A DNA stretch of 64,000 bases from Chelonoidis abingdonii (lineage: Eukaryota; Chordata; Testudines; Testudinidae): the NCBI RefSeq assembly GCF_003597395.2, contig NC_133770.1, positions 5,586,234-5,650,233 of the forward strand, written 5' to 3'. Positions 22,820 to 33,770 of this stretch are shown in pieces. A program made the translations under genes and the position numbers. How positions within the stretch are numbered: position 1 is the stretch's first letter; every line of letters starts with the position of its first letter. The notes below the pieces were generated by a model. That model ran no database searches and was not told the DNA's origin. It saw nothing but the letters and a program-made list of their open reading frames with translations.

Positions 22820-23005
22820 CCAGGAGCATTAGAGGTTCAAGCCAAGACCACGGCCCTATTGTGCAAGATGCTGTACAAATACATAGCAAGAGACAGTTCC
22901 TGCCACAACTTTACAATCTAAATAGATAAGACAAAGAGTGGAAAAAGAACATATTATTATCTGTATTTTAGAGGGGGAAACTGAGGCACAGAGCAATACC
23001 TGGCA
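22820..23005 (-). repeat. CORE/MIR-like SINE relic in intron 1 of B
   Basis: 'gcaagatgctgtacaaatacatagcaagagacagttcctgcc' then 'gggggaaactgaggcacagagcaata'. The surrounding 22450-23600 of intron 1 has no counterpart in copy A, whose intron 1 is shorter. Confidence 0.55.
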
Positions 23006-24486
23006 ATCAAAATCTGCATACACTATCCTATGTTCTAATGTATGTAATTTTTCATTAATGCCCTGTTTGCTGACACCTGTGCTGACTGGAAAAGTTGCCT
23101 GAGTTACTTTTAATGTTCAGTTCAAGCGTATGTTCCTTTTTAACTGCTCTGAAAAGTGAGTGTGCCCCAAACTGGCATCCCCTTGCTCAGCAGAGCTGCT
23201 CCCTCTGCGTATTCAATCAGACCTGTTGGCCAAGGGCTTTGAAAGCGACAAATGATTTCAGGTGCCCAACTTGAAACACTATTAAAGGGTCTGATTTCCA
23301 GAACATGCTGAGCACCTGCCCTCTGAGCATCAGACCCCATCCAGGATCTCTAATCGGGCACCCAGTTACGAGGCACATAAACTCACCAGCCACGCACTAA
23401 AATCCTGGCCCATGGCTAACAGAAATGCTCACTCCTTTGTACTCCAGCTGGCTCTGCAGAGCGGGAGCTGGATTCTGTTCCTTCTCTTGCATCACCAACA
23501 GCAGGTTGTTTACCGCATTCCCATGATGAAGCAGGAGAAGGAAAAGCAGGGCTTGAGCTTCAGAGCAAAGTTCGATTTGCAGGACTGAGAGCTAGGGAAA
23601 TGACCATTGTTTAATGACAGGCTTGTTCCCCTCTGGTCGCAGTGAGGTCAGTGGAAGTTGAGGGCACTCAGCCCCACACAGGAGTGCTCAGAGTGGTAAA
23701 CCTGATCAGGCCCAAAGGAGGGACATTTGGGGCCCGATCTGCAACATTGGCACATGCCAAATAACTCTCTGCCAAGAAAGAAGCTATTATGGAAATGGCA
23801 GTGAGGAATAGCCCTGGAAAATCCAAGGACATCACTTGGCCATGTCATTCTTAACCAGAATCGCACTTTAGGAATTAGCACTATAGAAAATCCAGTCACT
23901 TTCAGTGTTTGTGTAAGAGAAAGCAGGTGACGGCGGAAGATTGCAAAATCATATCTATTCTGTCTGAATGCCTACTGGATGGGAGAGACATGAGCCAAAC
24001 TGCATCTGGTGCAACGTACCTTCACTACGTCAATGGGCTGCATTCAGATCTAGGCCTATGGATATAAAGTTGCATTCCTGCATTACATGTTTGAACTGGC
24101 ATTTGAAATATGTGAAGGCCCTAGAACAGCAGCAGAGAATGATATCATAACTTATGACGGCAGTAGACTAGAGCAACGAGGCAGCCTCGAAAGAAGGTGT
24201 GACGGATGTGTGCTTTTTTTTTTGTTCCTTTGGAAGAGCTCGTGGCTGCGTTTAGCCTGCTCAGTTTAGGGCTCGAGAGAGGGACGAAGGGAACAGATGG
24301 GAGTCCTGCCACTTATGGGGCTTGACAGGCAGAGCCGCCCTCCCCGGGCAGATCCACCATACTGATCCTCCTGCCCGGGCAATACTGTAATATAATATGA
24401 AATGAATTACACAGGCAAAGCTGGAGCCTGGTGCCTTGCTGCTCACAGTGGGAAAAGTTTATTTGTTCTTTCATTGATCTTCTTAG

Positions 24487-24599
24487 GACGCTGTCTTCAA
24501 ACCTATCCATATACTGACCTTCTCTGGTGAAAGAGACATGTGCTGGTATCCAGCAGAAACTGGACCCCAAACCAGTGATGAAATTCAAAGAAGAATGGG
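24487..24599 (+). pseudogene. CATH: Cathelicidin B exon 2 (frame-disrupted)
   Basis: Aligned with A exon 2 it shows small insertions such as GACGCTG for GACGTG, CTCTGGTG for CACTGTG and CCCAAACC for CCCAACC, and a lost base near the first Cys. Acceptor TCTTAG and donor GGTAAGG remain. Confidence 0.75.
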
Positions 24600-25502
24600 G
24601 TAAGGATCACCTAAATGCAGCAGGGAGACACCTTCCTCTGGCACCTTAAGTTGACCAATAGCATCTGTCAGGTCCCAAAGCCTCACAGAAAATGTGTGTT
24701 TCCAGCAGAGACATAAAGGAAGGAATGGGGCCAGGGGACACGGCCCTTTCGGTATTCGCCTGTTTACTGATACTTACATCAATTCACAAACAACATCCAT
24801 CCATTCCTCCAACCCCTAATTATAGGACTGGATGGTTTTTAATCTCTGGTTTGCTGCTGTCAGCTGGGGCACTGTTCTACCGGGGAACCCTCACTGAAGG
24901 CACAAGGAGAAGGGGATGCAGCTTGTGTAAAATCTTATCTGTGGTACACTAGCATTTTTACGTGTCTTATGAGATCAAGGCCCCATGGTGTCAGGTGCTG
25001 CACTAACATAGTCCCTGTCCCGCCCCAAAGTGTTCACAGTCTAAACAGACCAGATCGAGAAAGGCTGGCCGAGGGGGAGTGATCTTACCCCCGGGTCACC
25101 GGTGGGTGATGTGACTCACTCAAGGTCACACACCAGGACAGTGACAGAGAGGAGAATTCAACCAAGGTCTCCTGAATGGCCCCTCTCACGCAGCTGGAGT
25201 ACACAAGGAATCGCACAGTGACTGCTTGCAAAGTAAGGAACTATTGAACATGAGCAAAGGCTACTTACATTGAAAGCTCCTCAGGGCAGGCACCATCTTT
25301 CTGGTCTGTGTTTGTACAGCTCCTCGCACAATGGGGTCCTGATCCACTGTGATGTCCAAACCAGGCCGGAGGATGAGCCTCCCAATCCCCCGCTGAACTT
25401 GTGAACAACCCACATTGGGAAGCAGGTCTCCACACGCGAGTCGTCTGAACGGTAGCGCTTCCGGACAGTAAGATGCTGAGGTCTCTTTTCTCTCCCTTGC
25501 AG

Positions 25503-25586
25503 CTGGTCAAAGACTGCTCTGGATTCTTCTCCACTGAACAGGACCCCCCTTCCATCATTATCAAATGCGAGGAGGCGTCTGAGTAG
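25503..25586 (+). pseudogene. CATH: Cathelicidin B exon 3 with terminal stop
   Basis: Identical to A except for two silent changes and the final codon, TAG. Acceptor CCTTGCAG and donor GTGAGT are intact. Both cysteines are retained. Confidence 0.85.
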
Positions 25587-26299
25587 GTGAGTGGCCTAGA
25601 CGGCCTCCTCTCTGCTCACGGCTGGACTGACGCAGGGTTAAGGGTTTCCCTCGCTGAGATCCTGGCCAGGTATTTCACACTGACCAAGTGTCCCCAGAAC
25701 AAGTGTCCAGCTCCACCTACTGGCAGCGAGTTGGCAAAGGCCTCCTGCCCCATGAGCCTGGAGGTGGAACCTACAGCCGCCAGCAGAAACACAGGGAGCA
25801 AATTCTAATCTCACTGGGATACGTAAGAAACCCAAAGCTCCGTACGGTGCCTGGGAGCGGGGCAAGGGCAGGGGGGCTGGGGAGGCTCATCACCACCTGC
25901 CTTTGTCCGGCAGTGACATTTACAAACGTTGTACGATGCAGACACTGAATGGCCCCTGGTCCCACGCACCAGACAGAAGGCTCCGGAATGGCCCCTCCTT
26001 CTTGTCCTAGAACAGGGACCTGCCCAAGGTGGGCGTAAGGGTTACAGACAGGAAAGGGGGATGGGATAATGGCTGAGTTTATAATCCTGTGCCTTCAATG
26101 ACACGGCCCTTGTACCCCGTCTCCCCAGCAGGCAACCTCCTGCCCCTCCCTCAGAGTCACCGAGCGATGTCACCCTCTGGCAAAGAGCCCAGCGGTTACA
26201 TTCACTCCTGAGGGCTACTCCTCTCCCCCACTAGCCACCTAGGCCCACAGTGACACTGGTCAGATGCCCTGTGCTGCTCCAGGGAGGCCATGTGCTCCT

Positions 26300-26530
26300 G
26301 GGGAGAGGGCACTGGATTGGGACTCAGGAGACCTGGGCTCTACTCCTTGCTCTGCTACTGACCAGCTGTGTGACCCCAGCCATGTCACACTGTCACCCCC
26401 TCACCCTTTACCCCTCTGTCTATCTAGACTGTAAGCCCCTTGGGGCAGAGACTGTCTCCCACTGTGCATGCGTACAGCGATTATCACAGCCCTGATCAAA
26501 GTTGGGGCCTCTAGTCATTGCTAATAACAA
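26300..26530 (+). mobile_element. SINE in intron 3 of B
   Basis: Same tRNA/CORE-type SINE, at the same position as in copy A. Confidence 0.7.
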
Positions 26531-26615
26531 GAGAGAACAAAGTAACAGTTCCTGAGCTGCAGGAGACGGTTTCAGTCTGAGTGGAGATTCTGACCCTGAC
26601 CTCTTCTCTTTCTAG

Positions 26616-26690
26616 CCTAATGTCGTCACACGCTGGAGACGTTGGGCACGTTGGGCGACAAGTATTCTTAGAGGTAGTTTAAAGGGCTAA
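26616..26690 (+). pseudogene. CATH: Cathelicidin B exon 4 (short peptide)
   Basis: 24 codons and TAA after TTTCTAG. PNVV is followed by a 20-residue peptide starting TRWRRWARWATS. Trp at 3, 6 and 9 every third residue; 5 Arg and 1 Lys, about +6. A CGTTGGGCA micro-duplication appears to have created the third Trp repeat. Relative to C it also lacks six bases early on. Confidence 0.85.
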
Positions 26691-27189
26691 GAAGATCCAG
26701 AGAGAGAGGAGATGAAAGTGAACTGATGCTGCCAGATCCAGCTGTGGCTCCATTTCTACTCCACTGGAAGCACCATCGGAAGGAAAGATTAAAACAATCT
26801 GAACAGCTTCTCCAGAATATCTGCTTTCATCTCCGATGCCTTAGCAGCTGTTTTGCAGTGCTGCCTACAGGGATCCTCTGCAATAATTGGCATGTGCCAA
26901 AACGTATCTATTGTCCCTCTTCTCTCCACATTGTGGGAGATAAGGGACTGAACCGGCGTGGTCACTCTGATTTGTACACAATCGAACACCCCAGATTAGG
27001 AGTCACGCCATCTCATTAAAAGCAATTGCCCAAGCTGCCCGAGGGATGGGGCAATGAGGCCAATTTGCCCAGCGCATTGAGCTCACAGGGCCCCCATGAA
27101 ATATAGGTTTTCTTTACTGGTATTAGCAATTTTTTGAAGGCCCCCAAATTCTTTGCCCGCAGCACCCCTGATCCTTGAGCCCTGCAACA

Positions 27190-28075
27190 CCCTTTCCCTA
27201 TTCCACAGAATCCGACAGTAAGGCTCAACTCGTTAAAACGACTAGCTGCTATGCTGGTTGCCACCCCAGATGTCCTCAAAGGGACTGGTTTTCAAAAATG
27301 CGCAGCTTCCTCGGCCTGTGGCCCCTTCAAAGCCTCTCAAGTTCATTGAGCACCAAACATGGGGCACTTTGGAAATTTAGTACTCAGGGCCATGTAATGC
27401 CTTTAGAAAACTGAATTGCATTCATTCACCAGAGGAAAAATTGCCTTGACGGCCCTAAGGGCAAGATTTTCAATAGCACTAGCAAGCCCTGCCTAATACA
27501 GCCACTGAGATCTTATGGCGTTAAACATCATTCGTTCGGGACTCACTCGCCTCCCTGATTTACTGCAGTTTCATAGAAAAGTGTCGTGAAACCCACTGCC
27601 CTGTTTGGTTAACAGACCCAGGTGCCCTAACCCCAAGAAATCACTCCTGTGGTTTAGTACGCTCCAGCAAGAGCTGACAAATCTGTCTTAAAGGCTTGAT
27701 TGATCTTGCAGGTCCCTTGCAGACCCTCTCATGGGAATTTACTCCCTAACTAACAGATGCTCTCCAAGGTTTCTCCAATCCGCGCCCTACGAAGTTCCTC
27801 TCCCAGCACAGCTTTCACATGGTGTTGTAACTGATCAGAGACCCACAGCTCCCTTTCCCCTTTCCTGTACACAAACTCCACAGGAACAAATCCCAAGCAG
27901 TGTATAAAGGTACAAATTTACCAGTACTGAAACTACTCTTGGCTAGATAACAACACTATTCTGCCCACCCTTATCTCTCGCCTTATAATCTTAATCATTC
28001 ATCAATGAATGTATATGAGTCTCATGAGCGCAATATGCTTGCATCAGCACTCTTTGTACCTGACGTCATAATAAA
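27190..28075. other. Degraded 3' flank of copy B, no gene seen
   Basis: 27190-27530 is a diverged version of the A 3' flank (10850-11110). Similarity is lost at about 27530, where A continues into the Gypsy remnant. 27530-28075 matches nothing else in the window that I noticed. Confidence 0.45.
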
Positions 28076-28079
28076 GTGA

Positions 28080-29640
28080 AGACTGACAATTGCTAAGTAT
28101 TGAGTAAAGAACAACCAAGAAATAGAAAAAACTAGGAATCTAGAATAAATTAATACCCGAGCACGGACATACCAGGCAAGATTTCATAATACATTAGGAG
28201 CAAGTAAGATGAGGAGTAATCTGCTACTTAAGAGGAAGGGAGCTAATAACAAGGGGATACCAAGAGTCTGGTCAGTCTGGATGCCATTTGACATCGTCTT
28301 CACTAAAGATGATTGACCAGCATGAACTTACAAAGGGGAGGAACCAAAACCAAGAATAGGGAAACATATGATATTTAAATATAATGTCTTCAAGTGGCAG
28401 GTTGAGATTGCCATTCACCGCGTGGTACTTAAGAACTAGTTAAGCAATCTTTGTACACAGTATCGTGTCTTCAAACTTCCTGGGGATTAGGTGGGGTCCC
28501 AAGACTACGGAGGAAAACCATTACCTCTCTTTAACAAGGCACAAAGAGACCTGCGAAATTTACAGACAGCCACCCACTTCCAACCTGGAAAGTTACCAAA
28601 TAGGACCTTAACTCATCCCTGTAAGTGCTTAGAATAGAAACAGCATATGAGTGCTAGACACAAATGGCTTGTCAAGAAGAAATCATGCCAATACTTCATC
28701 TTCTGTTTCAGGTTACTGGCCCAGTGGATAGGGGTGAGAGAGGCAGATGTGCTATATCTTGATTTTAGTAAAGCTTTTGACTGCCCCACCTTGAACTTTG
28801 CATAAGCAAAGAGAGGAATTGGTTGAGATTGAAATATTAAATGGGCAACACTGGTTAAAAATACTTAAAACTTAGCTATTAATGTCAACGGTCAACTGGG
28901 GGTGTATTAAATGGTGTCTCCCAGTGGCTTCTGGGTCCATTACTATTCCAAATTTTCATAATTGTTGATACATGAGTGCAGCGTTGCTTAAAATTTGCGA
29001 GGGACTACCAAGTGAGAGGCGGTTCAAGGCACTATTGCAGACAGGATCAAAATTCAAAATCACCTGATAAATTGGGAGAACTTTGTCTGCAGATCAACAA
29101 TAAGCACTCAGTAAGACAAGTGCAAGTTCCTACCCAGGAAGGAAAAACAAGCAAAATACAAAATGGGAATACGCATTGGTAATACTGCAGAGAATGGACA
29201 TCTGGGGTAATACGTAGTACAAACTGAATGTGCGCATGACTGTGGCATCGTATTTGAAAAGCTGAATTGCATTCTGGCGGTGTCTTAGAGAATTGTCATC
29301 TGTAAGACCCAGAGTAATTGTTCCATATCTAGGCACGATACCCAGCGGATTGCTGTGTCTGTTGGGATGCCACACTTAAAAGATCCATGAAACAATTGGA
29401 AGAGACCAGAGGAAGAACCAAGATAAAAGTTTAGAAACTGATCTTTGGGAAGGGAAAAAACGATGTAGTCTTGAGAAAAGAGATTAAGGGACCCCGATAA
29501 CAGTCTTTCAGATGTTAAGGGCCTTGTAAGAAGGGCTGTGGTCGAATCTTTTCTCATGCACTGAAGCTCCGTAGACACGAAGCAAATTGGCTTCATCCCA
29601 ATAGGGGGAGTTAGGCTTAGATATTAGGCAACTACTTTGA
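28080..29640 (+). mobile_element. CR1 LINE, sense, uninterrupted, indel-rich
   Basis: Follows the same course as 1-1145 and 14911-15840, to 'gttaggcttagatattagg', but with very many missing single bases. The site that carries the nested antisense CR1 elsewhere reads 'ccttgaactttgcataagcaaag' at about 28790, unoccupied. Block X does not follow. Confidence 0.75.
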
Positions 29641-29649
29641 ACATTAGTT

Positions 29650-29994
29650 TAACCCTTCTGCCCCTCTTGAGTGAAGCAAACAAGGGCCGGCTTCAGTATC
29701 CAGGGTTCCTTTCACAGCCAATGCCAACAGCTCGATCCCAGTCCAGTGACCTGGGAAATCTTACACACCCTAGTGCTCGAAGAGCAATACTTCCCCTCAC
29801 GCAAGCACAGAGTTCGGCGTGTAGCAGAAGTTTACATTACATCGAATAACAACAGCCATTTAAATTGGCAAACACTCACTAAAGTTCATAGACCAACCTG
29901 TGAGGCAAAGACCCCCCAGGAATGCGGTTCTTTCTTCCCTGGTCTTGTCCGCACACCACAAATCACCTCAACATCCCAAAAGTCCACAATCCAA
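29650..29994. repeat. Unclassified repeat-like sequence next to the gap
   Basis: 'aagggccggcttcagtatccagggttcctttcacagcc' to 'cacctcaacatcccaaaagtccacaatcc'. It matches nothing else in the window and has the look of a transposable element edge. Truncated by the gap. Confidence 0.35.
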
Positions 29995-30094
29995 NNNNNN
30001 NNNNNNNNNNNNNNNNNNNNNNNNNNNNNNNNNNNNNNNNNNNNNNNNNNNNNNNNNNNNNNNNNNNNNNNNNNNNNNNNNNNNNNNNNNNNNN
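29995..30094. other. Assembly gap (100 N)
   Basis: Exactly 100 N, a conventional placeholder, so the true size is unknown. The right edge falls in cathelicidin intron 3, just after the position of exon 3; exons 1-3 of copy C must be in the missing sequence. Confidence 0.95.
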
Positions 30095-30624
30095 AACCTA
30101 CAGCTGCCAGCAGAACCGCAGGGAGCAAATTCTAATCTCACTGGGATACGTAAGAAACCTAAAGCTCCATATGGTGCCTGGGAGTGGGGCAAGGGCAGGG
30201 GGCCTGGGGAGGTTCCTCACCACCTGCCTTTGTCCGGCAGTGACATTTACATACGCTGTACGATGCAGACACTGATTGGCCCCTGGTCCCACACCCCAGA
30301 CAGAAGGCCCCAGCATGGCCCCTCCTTCTTATCCTAGAACAGGGACCTGCCCAAGGTGGGTGTAAGGGTTACAGACAGCAAAGGGGGAGGGGATAATGGC
30401 CAAGTTTATAATCCTGTGCCTTCAATGGCACGGCCCTTGCACCCCATTTCCCCAGCAGGCAACCTCCTGCCCCTCCCTCAGAGTCACCGAGCGATGTCAC
30501 CCTGTGGCAAAGAGCCCAGCAGCTACACTCACTCCTGAGGGCTACTCCTCTCCCCCACTAGCCACCTAGGCCCACAGTGACACTGGTCGGATGCCCTGTG
30601 CTGCTCCAGAGAAGCCATGTGCTC

Positions 30625-30860
30625 CTGGGGAGAGGTCACTGGATTGGGACTCAGGAGACCTGGGCTCTACTCCCTGCTCTGCTACTGACTAGCTGTGTGA
30701 CCTCAGGCATGTCACACTGTCACCCCCTCACCCTTTACCCCTCTGTCTATCTAGACTGTAAGCCCCTTGGGGCAGAGCCTGTCTCCCACTGTGCATGTGT
30801 ACAGCGATTACCACAGCCCTGATCAAAGTTGGGGCCTCTAGCCATTGCTAATAACAAATG
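30625..30860 (+). mobile_element. SINE in intron 3 of C
   Basis: Same tRNA/CORE-type SINE and position as in A, B and D. Confidence 0.7.
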
Positions 30861-30944
30861 AAACACAAGAGAGAACAAAGTAACACTGCAGGAGCCAGTT
30901 TCAGTCTGAGTGGAGATTCTGACCCTGACCTGTTTTCTCTCTAG

Positions 30945-31019
30945 CCTAAAGTCGTCACACGGAGCCGCTGGAGACGTTGGGGGAGAATCGTTAGTAAAGC
31001 TCTAATTGTCATTGGCTAA
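30945..31019 (+). CDS. CATH: Cathelicidin C exon 4 (partial gene, short peptide)
   Basis: Starts after CTCTCTAG. 24 codons and TAA: PKVV then a 20-residue peptide beginning TRSRWRRWGRIV, with 5 Arg and 1 Lys (about +6) and a hydrophobic C-terminal end ALIVIG. It is the same short class as B, but with an intact poly(A) signal and SINE-bearing intron 3. The earlier exons lie in the gap, so function cannot be judged. Confidence 0.85.
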   Translation, partial: PKVVTRSRWRRWGRIVSKALIVIG

Positions 31020-31204
31020 GAAGGTCCAGAGAGAGCAGAGACGAAAATGAACCGATGCTGCCAGATCCAGCTGTGGCTCATTTCTCCTCCACTGGAAGCA
31101 CCATGGGAAGCAAGGCTTAAAACAATCTGAACAGCTTCAGAGTATCTGCTTCTATCCGCTGCTTAGCAGCTGTTGCAGTGCTGCTCTACAGGGCTCCTCT
31201 GCAT

Positions 31205-31210
31205 AATAAA
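31205..31210 (+). promoter_or_regulatory. Poly(A) signal of cathelicidin C
   Basis: AATAAA 186 bases after the stop, at the position equivalent to copy A. Confidence 0.75.
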
Positions 31211-31639
31211 TTGGCATTGCAAACTATACTGTAGCCTCTGCTTCCATATTGTGGGAGGTGATTGGGGAACATGAACGCGGAATGAATCACTTGGCAGTTC
31301 TGCTGCCAATGAAAGACCCAGAGTAAGAGTCACATGCCATCCTCCTTAAAAAGAATCCATCCTCCTGCCCAATTGCAGCTGGGATCCAGATACTAAGGCC
31401 GAACTTGTTTAAAAAGTGACTAGCAATTTTGGGTGCCCAACACAGGATGTCCCAAAGGGCCTGGTTTTCAGAAAGTGCTGACACTTCCTCCAAAAATGTG
31501 GCCCCTTCAAGATCTCTCTAAATTTGGAGACACCCAAAATCAATAGTCACTTTGGAAAATATAGGATTTCAGGGCATGTAATGCTTTAGAAACCCTAAGG
31601 GAAAATGGTTTAAATAGCACATGCAAGCCATGGCTTCAG

Positions 31640-31925
31640 CACTAAGAATCTTAATTGGGTTAAACGGCCATAGAGAAGGAATGGCCTGCCATGGTGTGGG
31701 GCCTTAAAAAACTGCAGCCGTATCGTTGGGCGGCACTTTACTGTGTACACTGATCATTCCGCACCCCTGACGTGGATTCCCCAGATAAAAGGGGCTAATG
31801 CTAAGCTCCTGAAAGATGGAGCTGCTCCCCAGGGTTATGACATGGAGGTGGTCCATGTGAGGGGGAGTGCCAATGTTATAGCCGATGCTTTATCACGGGC
31901 ATGGGCCCTCAACCTCTCAGGTCAC
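31640..31925 (+). mobile_element. Ty3/Gypsy RNase H fragment after C
   Basis: Same remnant as 11090-11382: YTDHS, ADALSRAWALNL. Different small frame breaks. Confidence 0.75.
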
Positions 31926-31933
31926 TGACTGAG

Positions 31934-32132
31934 AAGGGCCGGCTCTAGGCACCAGTGTCCAAGCCTGTGCTCGGGACGGCCCTTTTCAAGGGGTGGACCC
32001 TCAGATCTTTGGGGGCAGCACTTTCAATGGGGGCTTTCCGCTTTTGTTGTTGTTGTTGTTGCTTGTTCAGCAGCGGCAACTCAGGTTTTTTTTTTTTTTT
32101 GCTTGAGGCAGCAAAAAACGTGGAGCCGACTG
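31934..32132. mobile_element. hAT-type element after C
   Basis: Same element and site as 11384-11584, ends AGGGCCGGCTCTAGGC and GGAGCCGAC, 3' duplication TGGCTAAG. Confidence 0.7.
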
Positions 32133-32181
32133 TGGCTAAGTGACGCCGCTCAGTTTCAGACTCAAAGGGTGGTGGTGGAGA

Positions 32182-32995
32182 TGTGACGAAGCAGGGGGGT
32201 TCTTGTTGTTTTCAATGATTGCATGCAGAGGGCGTGGGACTCAGTTTCCCTGGGTATTACTGGTTTAATGAGGTGGTGGGAGAGGGAGTTTGTTGTTACA
32301 GAGGGCCAGTTGAATGGCCTGGAGAATGGAGACCCAGCAACTGGTGACCAGGAGACCCAGCTCGGGAGTCACAGCTGGGTCTGGACAGTGCGAGGACAAC
32401 AGGCTGTGGAGAGAGGTCCTGGTGACCTGACCTGACCAGAGGGGGAACAAAGGATGGATGAGAGGAGCAGCTGAGAGAAGAGGAGGACCTGGAGGCCTCT
32501 TTTCCTGGGACAGAAGACAAAGGACAGAGATGAGACTTGGGGGATGGTAATATCAGATGCCCAGCTGGAAGGAGGGGCTCTGGCCTGGGAAAGAGAGCAG
32601 CCAGAGCCCACCTGAGGCCGGAGACCTAGATGTATTGTGCTGAAGGATTCTAAAGCTGAGGCCCTGAGAGTTTCCTATGCTGTGTTCAGATGCTCAATAA
32701 AACCCTTCTGTTTTAGCGCTGGCTGAGAGTCACTCTCCGGTCTAGAGATCAGGGTTGCATTATTCACGTCTGGGTGTGGAGGCCCCAGAGGTCTAGAGTG
32801 AGTAGACTCCCTGAGGGGGCCCACGGCAAAAGGCAGGCTTGCTGCTGAGGGCTTAGAGAGGTGCAGTTCCAGGAGGCGGAGGGGCCTATGGCTTAATCTC
32901 AGAAGGAAAGTGGACCCACCTGAGAAAGGCTGTCATGCTTGAAGGGGGTTTCTGCCAGGGACCATGCAGAGCGCATGAGTCCTTTGAGTCCTGAC
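32182..32995 (+). mobile_element. Ty3/Gypsy-type 3' LTR after C
   Basis: Starts TGTGACGAAG after a purine-rich stretch, carries AATAAA at about 32697, ends CCTGACA. Orthologous to 11634-12449. Confidence 0.75.
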
Positions 32996-33049
32996 AAGAG
33001 GCCAATATGGCTGTATCAGGTGCTCTTTAGTGACCTAAAAATCATAAAG

Positions 33050-33770
33050 TGGAATCATGGACAACTTGCTAAGGATGAGTAAAAGAACAACCAAGTATTG
33101 TAGGGACAAAACCAGGAAGGCTAAGACACAAAACATGTCACACCTGGCAAGGGAAGTGCAGGTCTGCTATTTAAGAGGGAAAGAGAGCTAATAATAGACA
33201 ACACCAAATGACTGACAATTCTGATGCTTATTTTACTTCACTCTTCACTAAAGAGTTGATTGTGACCAGATGCTTAGCAAGAAGTGGGGAAAGAAGACAA
33301 GCCAGAATAGGGAAACAGATTACAATATTGAAATAAGTTAGATGTATTCAAGTTGACAAGGCTGGACACCATTCACCTAGGGTACTTAAGGAACTAGCTG
33401 AAGCAATTTGGTACCAGTAGCGATTGTCTTCCAGAACTCACGCAGGGCAGGTGGGTCCCCAGAGGACTTATAGAAGGGAAAACATGGTACTTCTCTTTAA
33501 CAAAGGGAACAAAGAGGAACTGCAGAATTACAGACGTCAGCCTCACTTCTTACTGGAAAGTTACTCAAACAGACCATTAAAACAATCCTGTGTAAGTGCC
33601 TAGAGTAGAACAGCATGATGAGTAGTAGACAAAATGGATTTGTCAAGAACTAATCATGCCAATCAACCTAATTTTTTTTTTGTTAGGCTATTGGCCAGTG
33701 TGTGAGGTGAAGCAGGAGATGTGCTATATCTTGATTTTAGTAAAGCTTTTGACACAGTCCACATGACATT
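33050..33770 (+). mobile_element. CR1 LINE, sense, 5' part
   Basis: As 12505-13232, ends at CACATGACATT where the antisense CR1 enters. Confidence 0.8.

Larger units (their letters stand above)
21749..26690 (+). pseudogene. CATH: Cathelicidin B, four-exon gene with disabling changes
   Basis: Same architecture as copy A: exons 21749-21928, 24487-24599, 25503-25586 and 26616-26690. Exon 1 is intact. Exon 2 has several single-base indels, a net 5 bases over the usual 108, so the frame is lost and the second cathelin cysteine disappears. The last codon of exon 3 is TAG (25584-25586) where A has GAG and D has AAG, so even with a repaired exon 2 the mature peptide would not be made. The TATA and proximal CCAAT boxes and the AATAAA signal (here AATAAT near 26882) are also degraded. 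Exon 4 remains open and would encode a 20-residue Trp/Arg-rich peptide. Some exon 2 indels could be read errors; the exon 3 stop sits in clean sequence. Confidence 0.85.
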
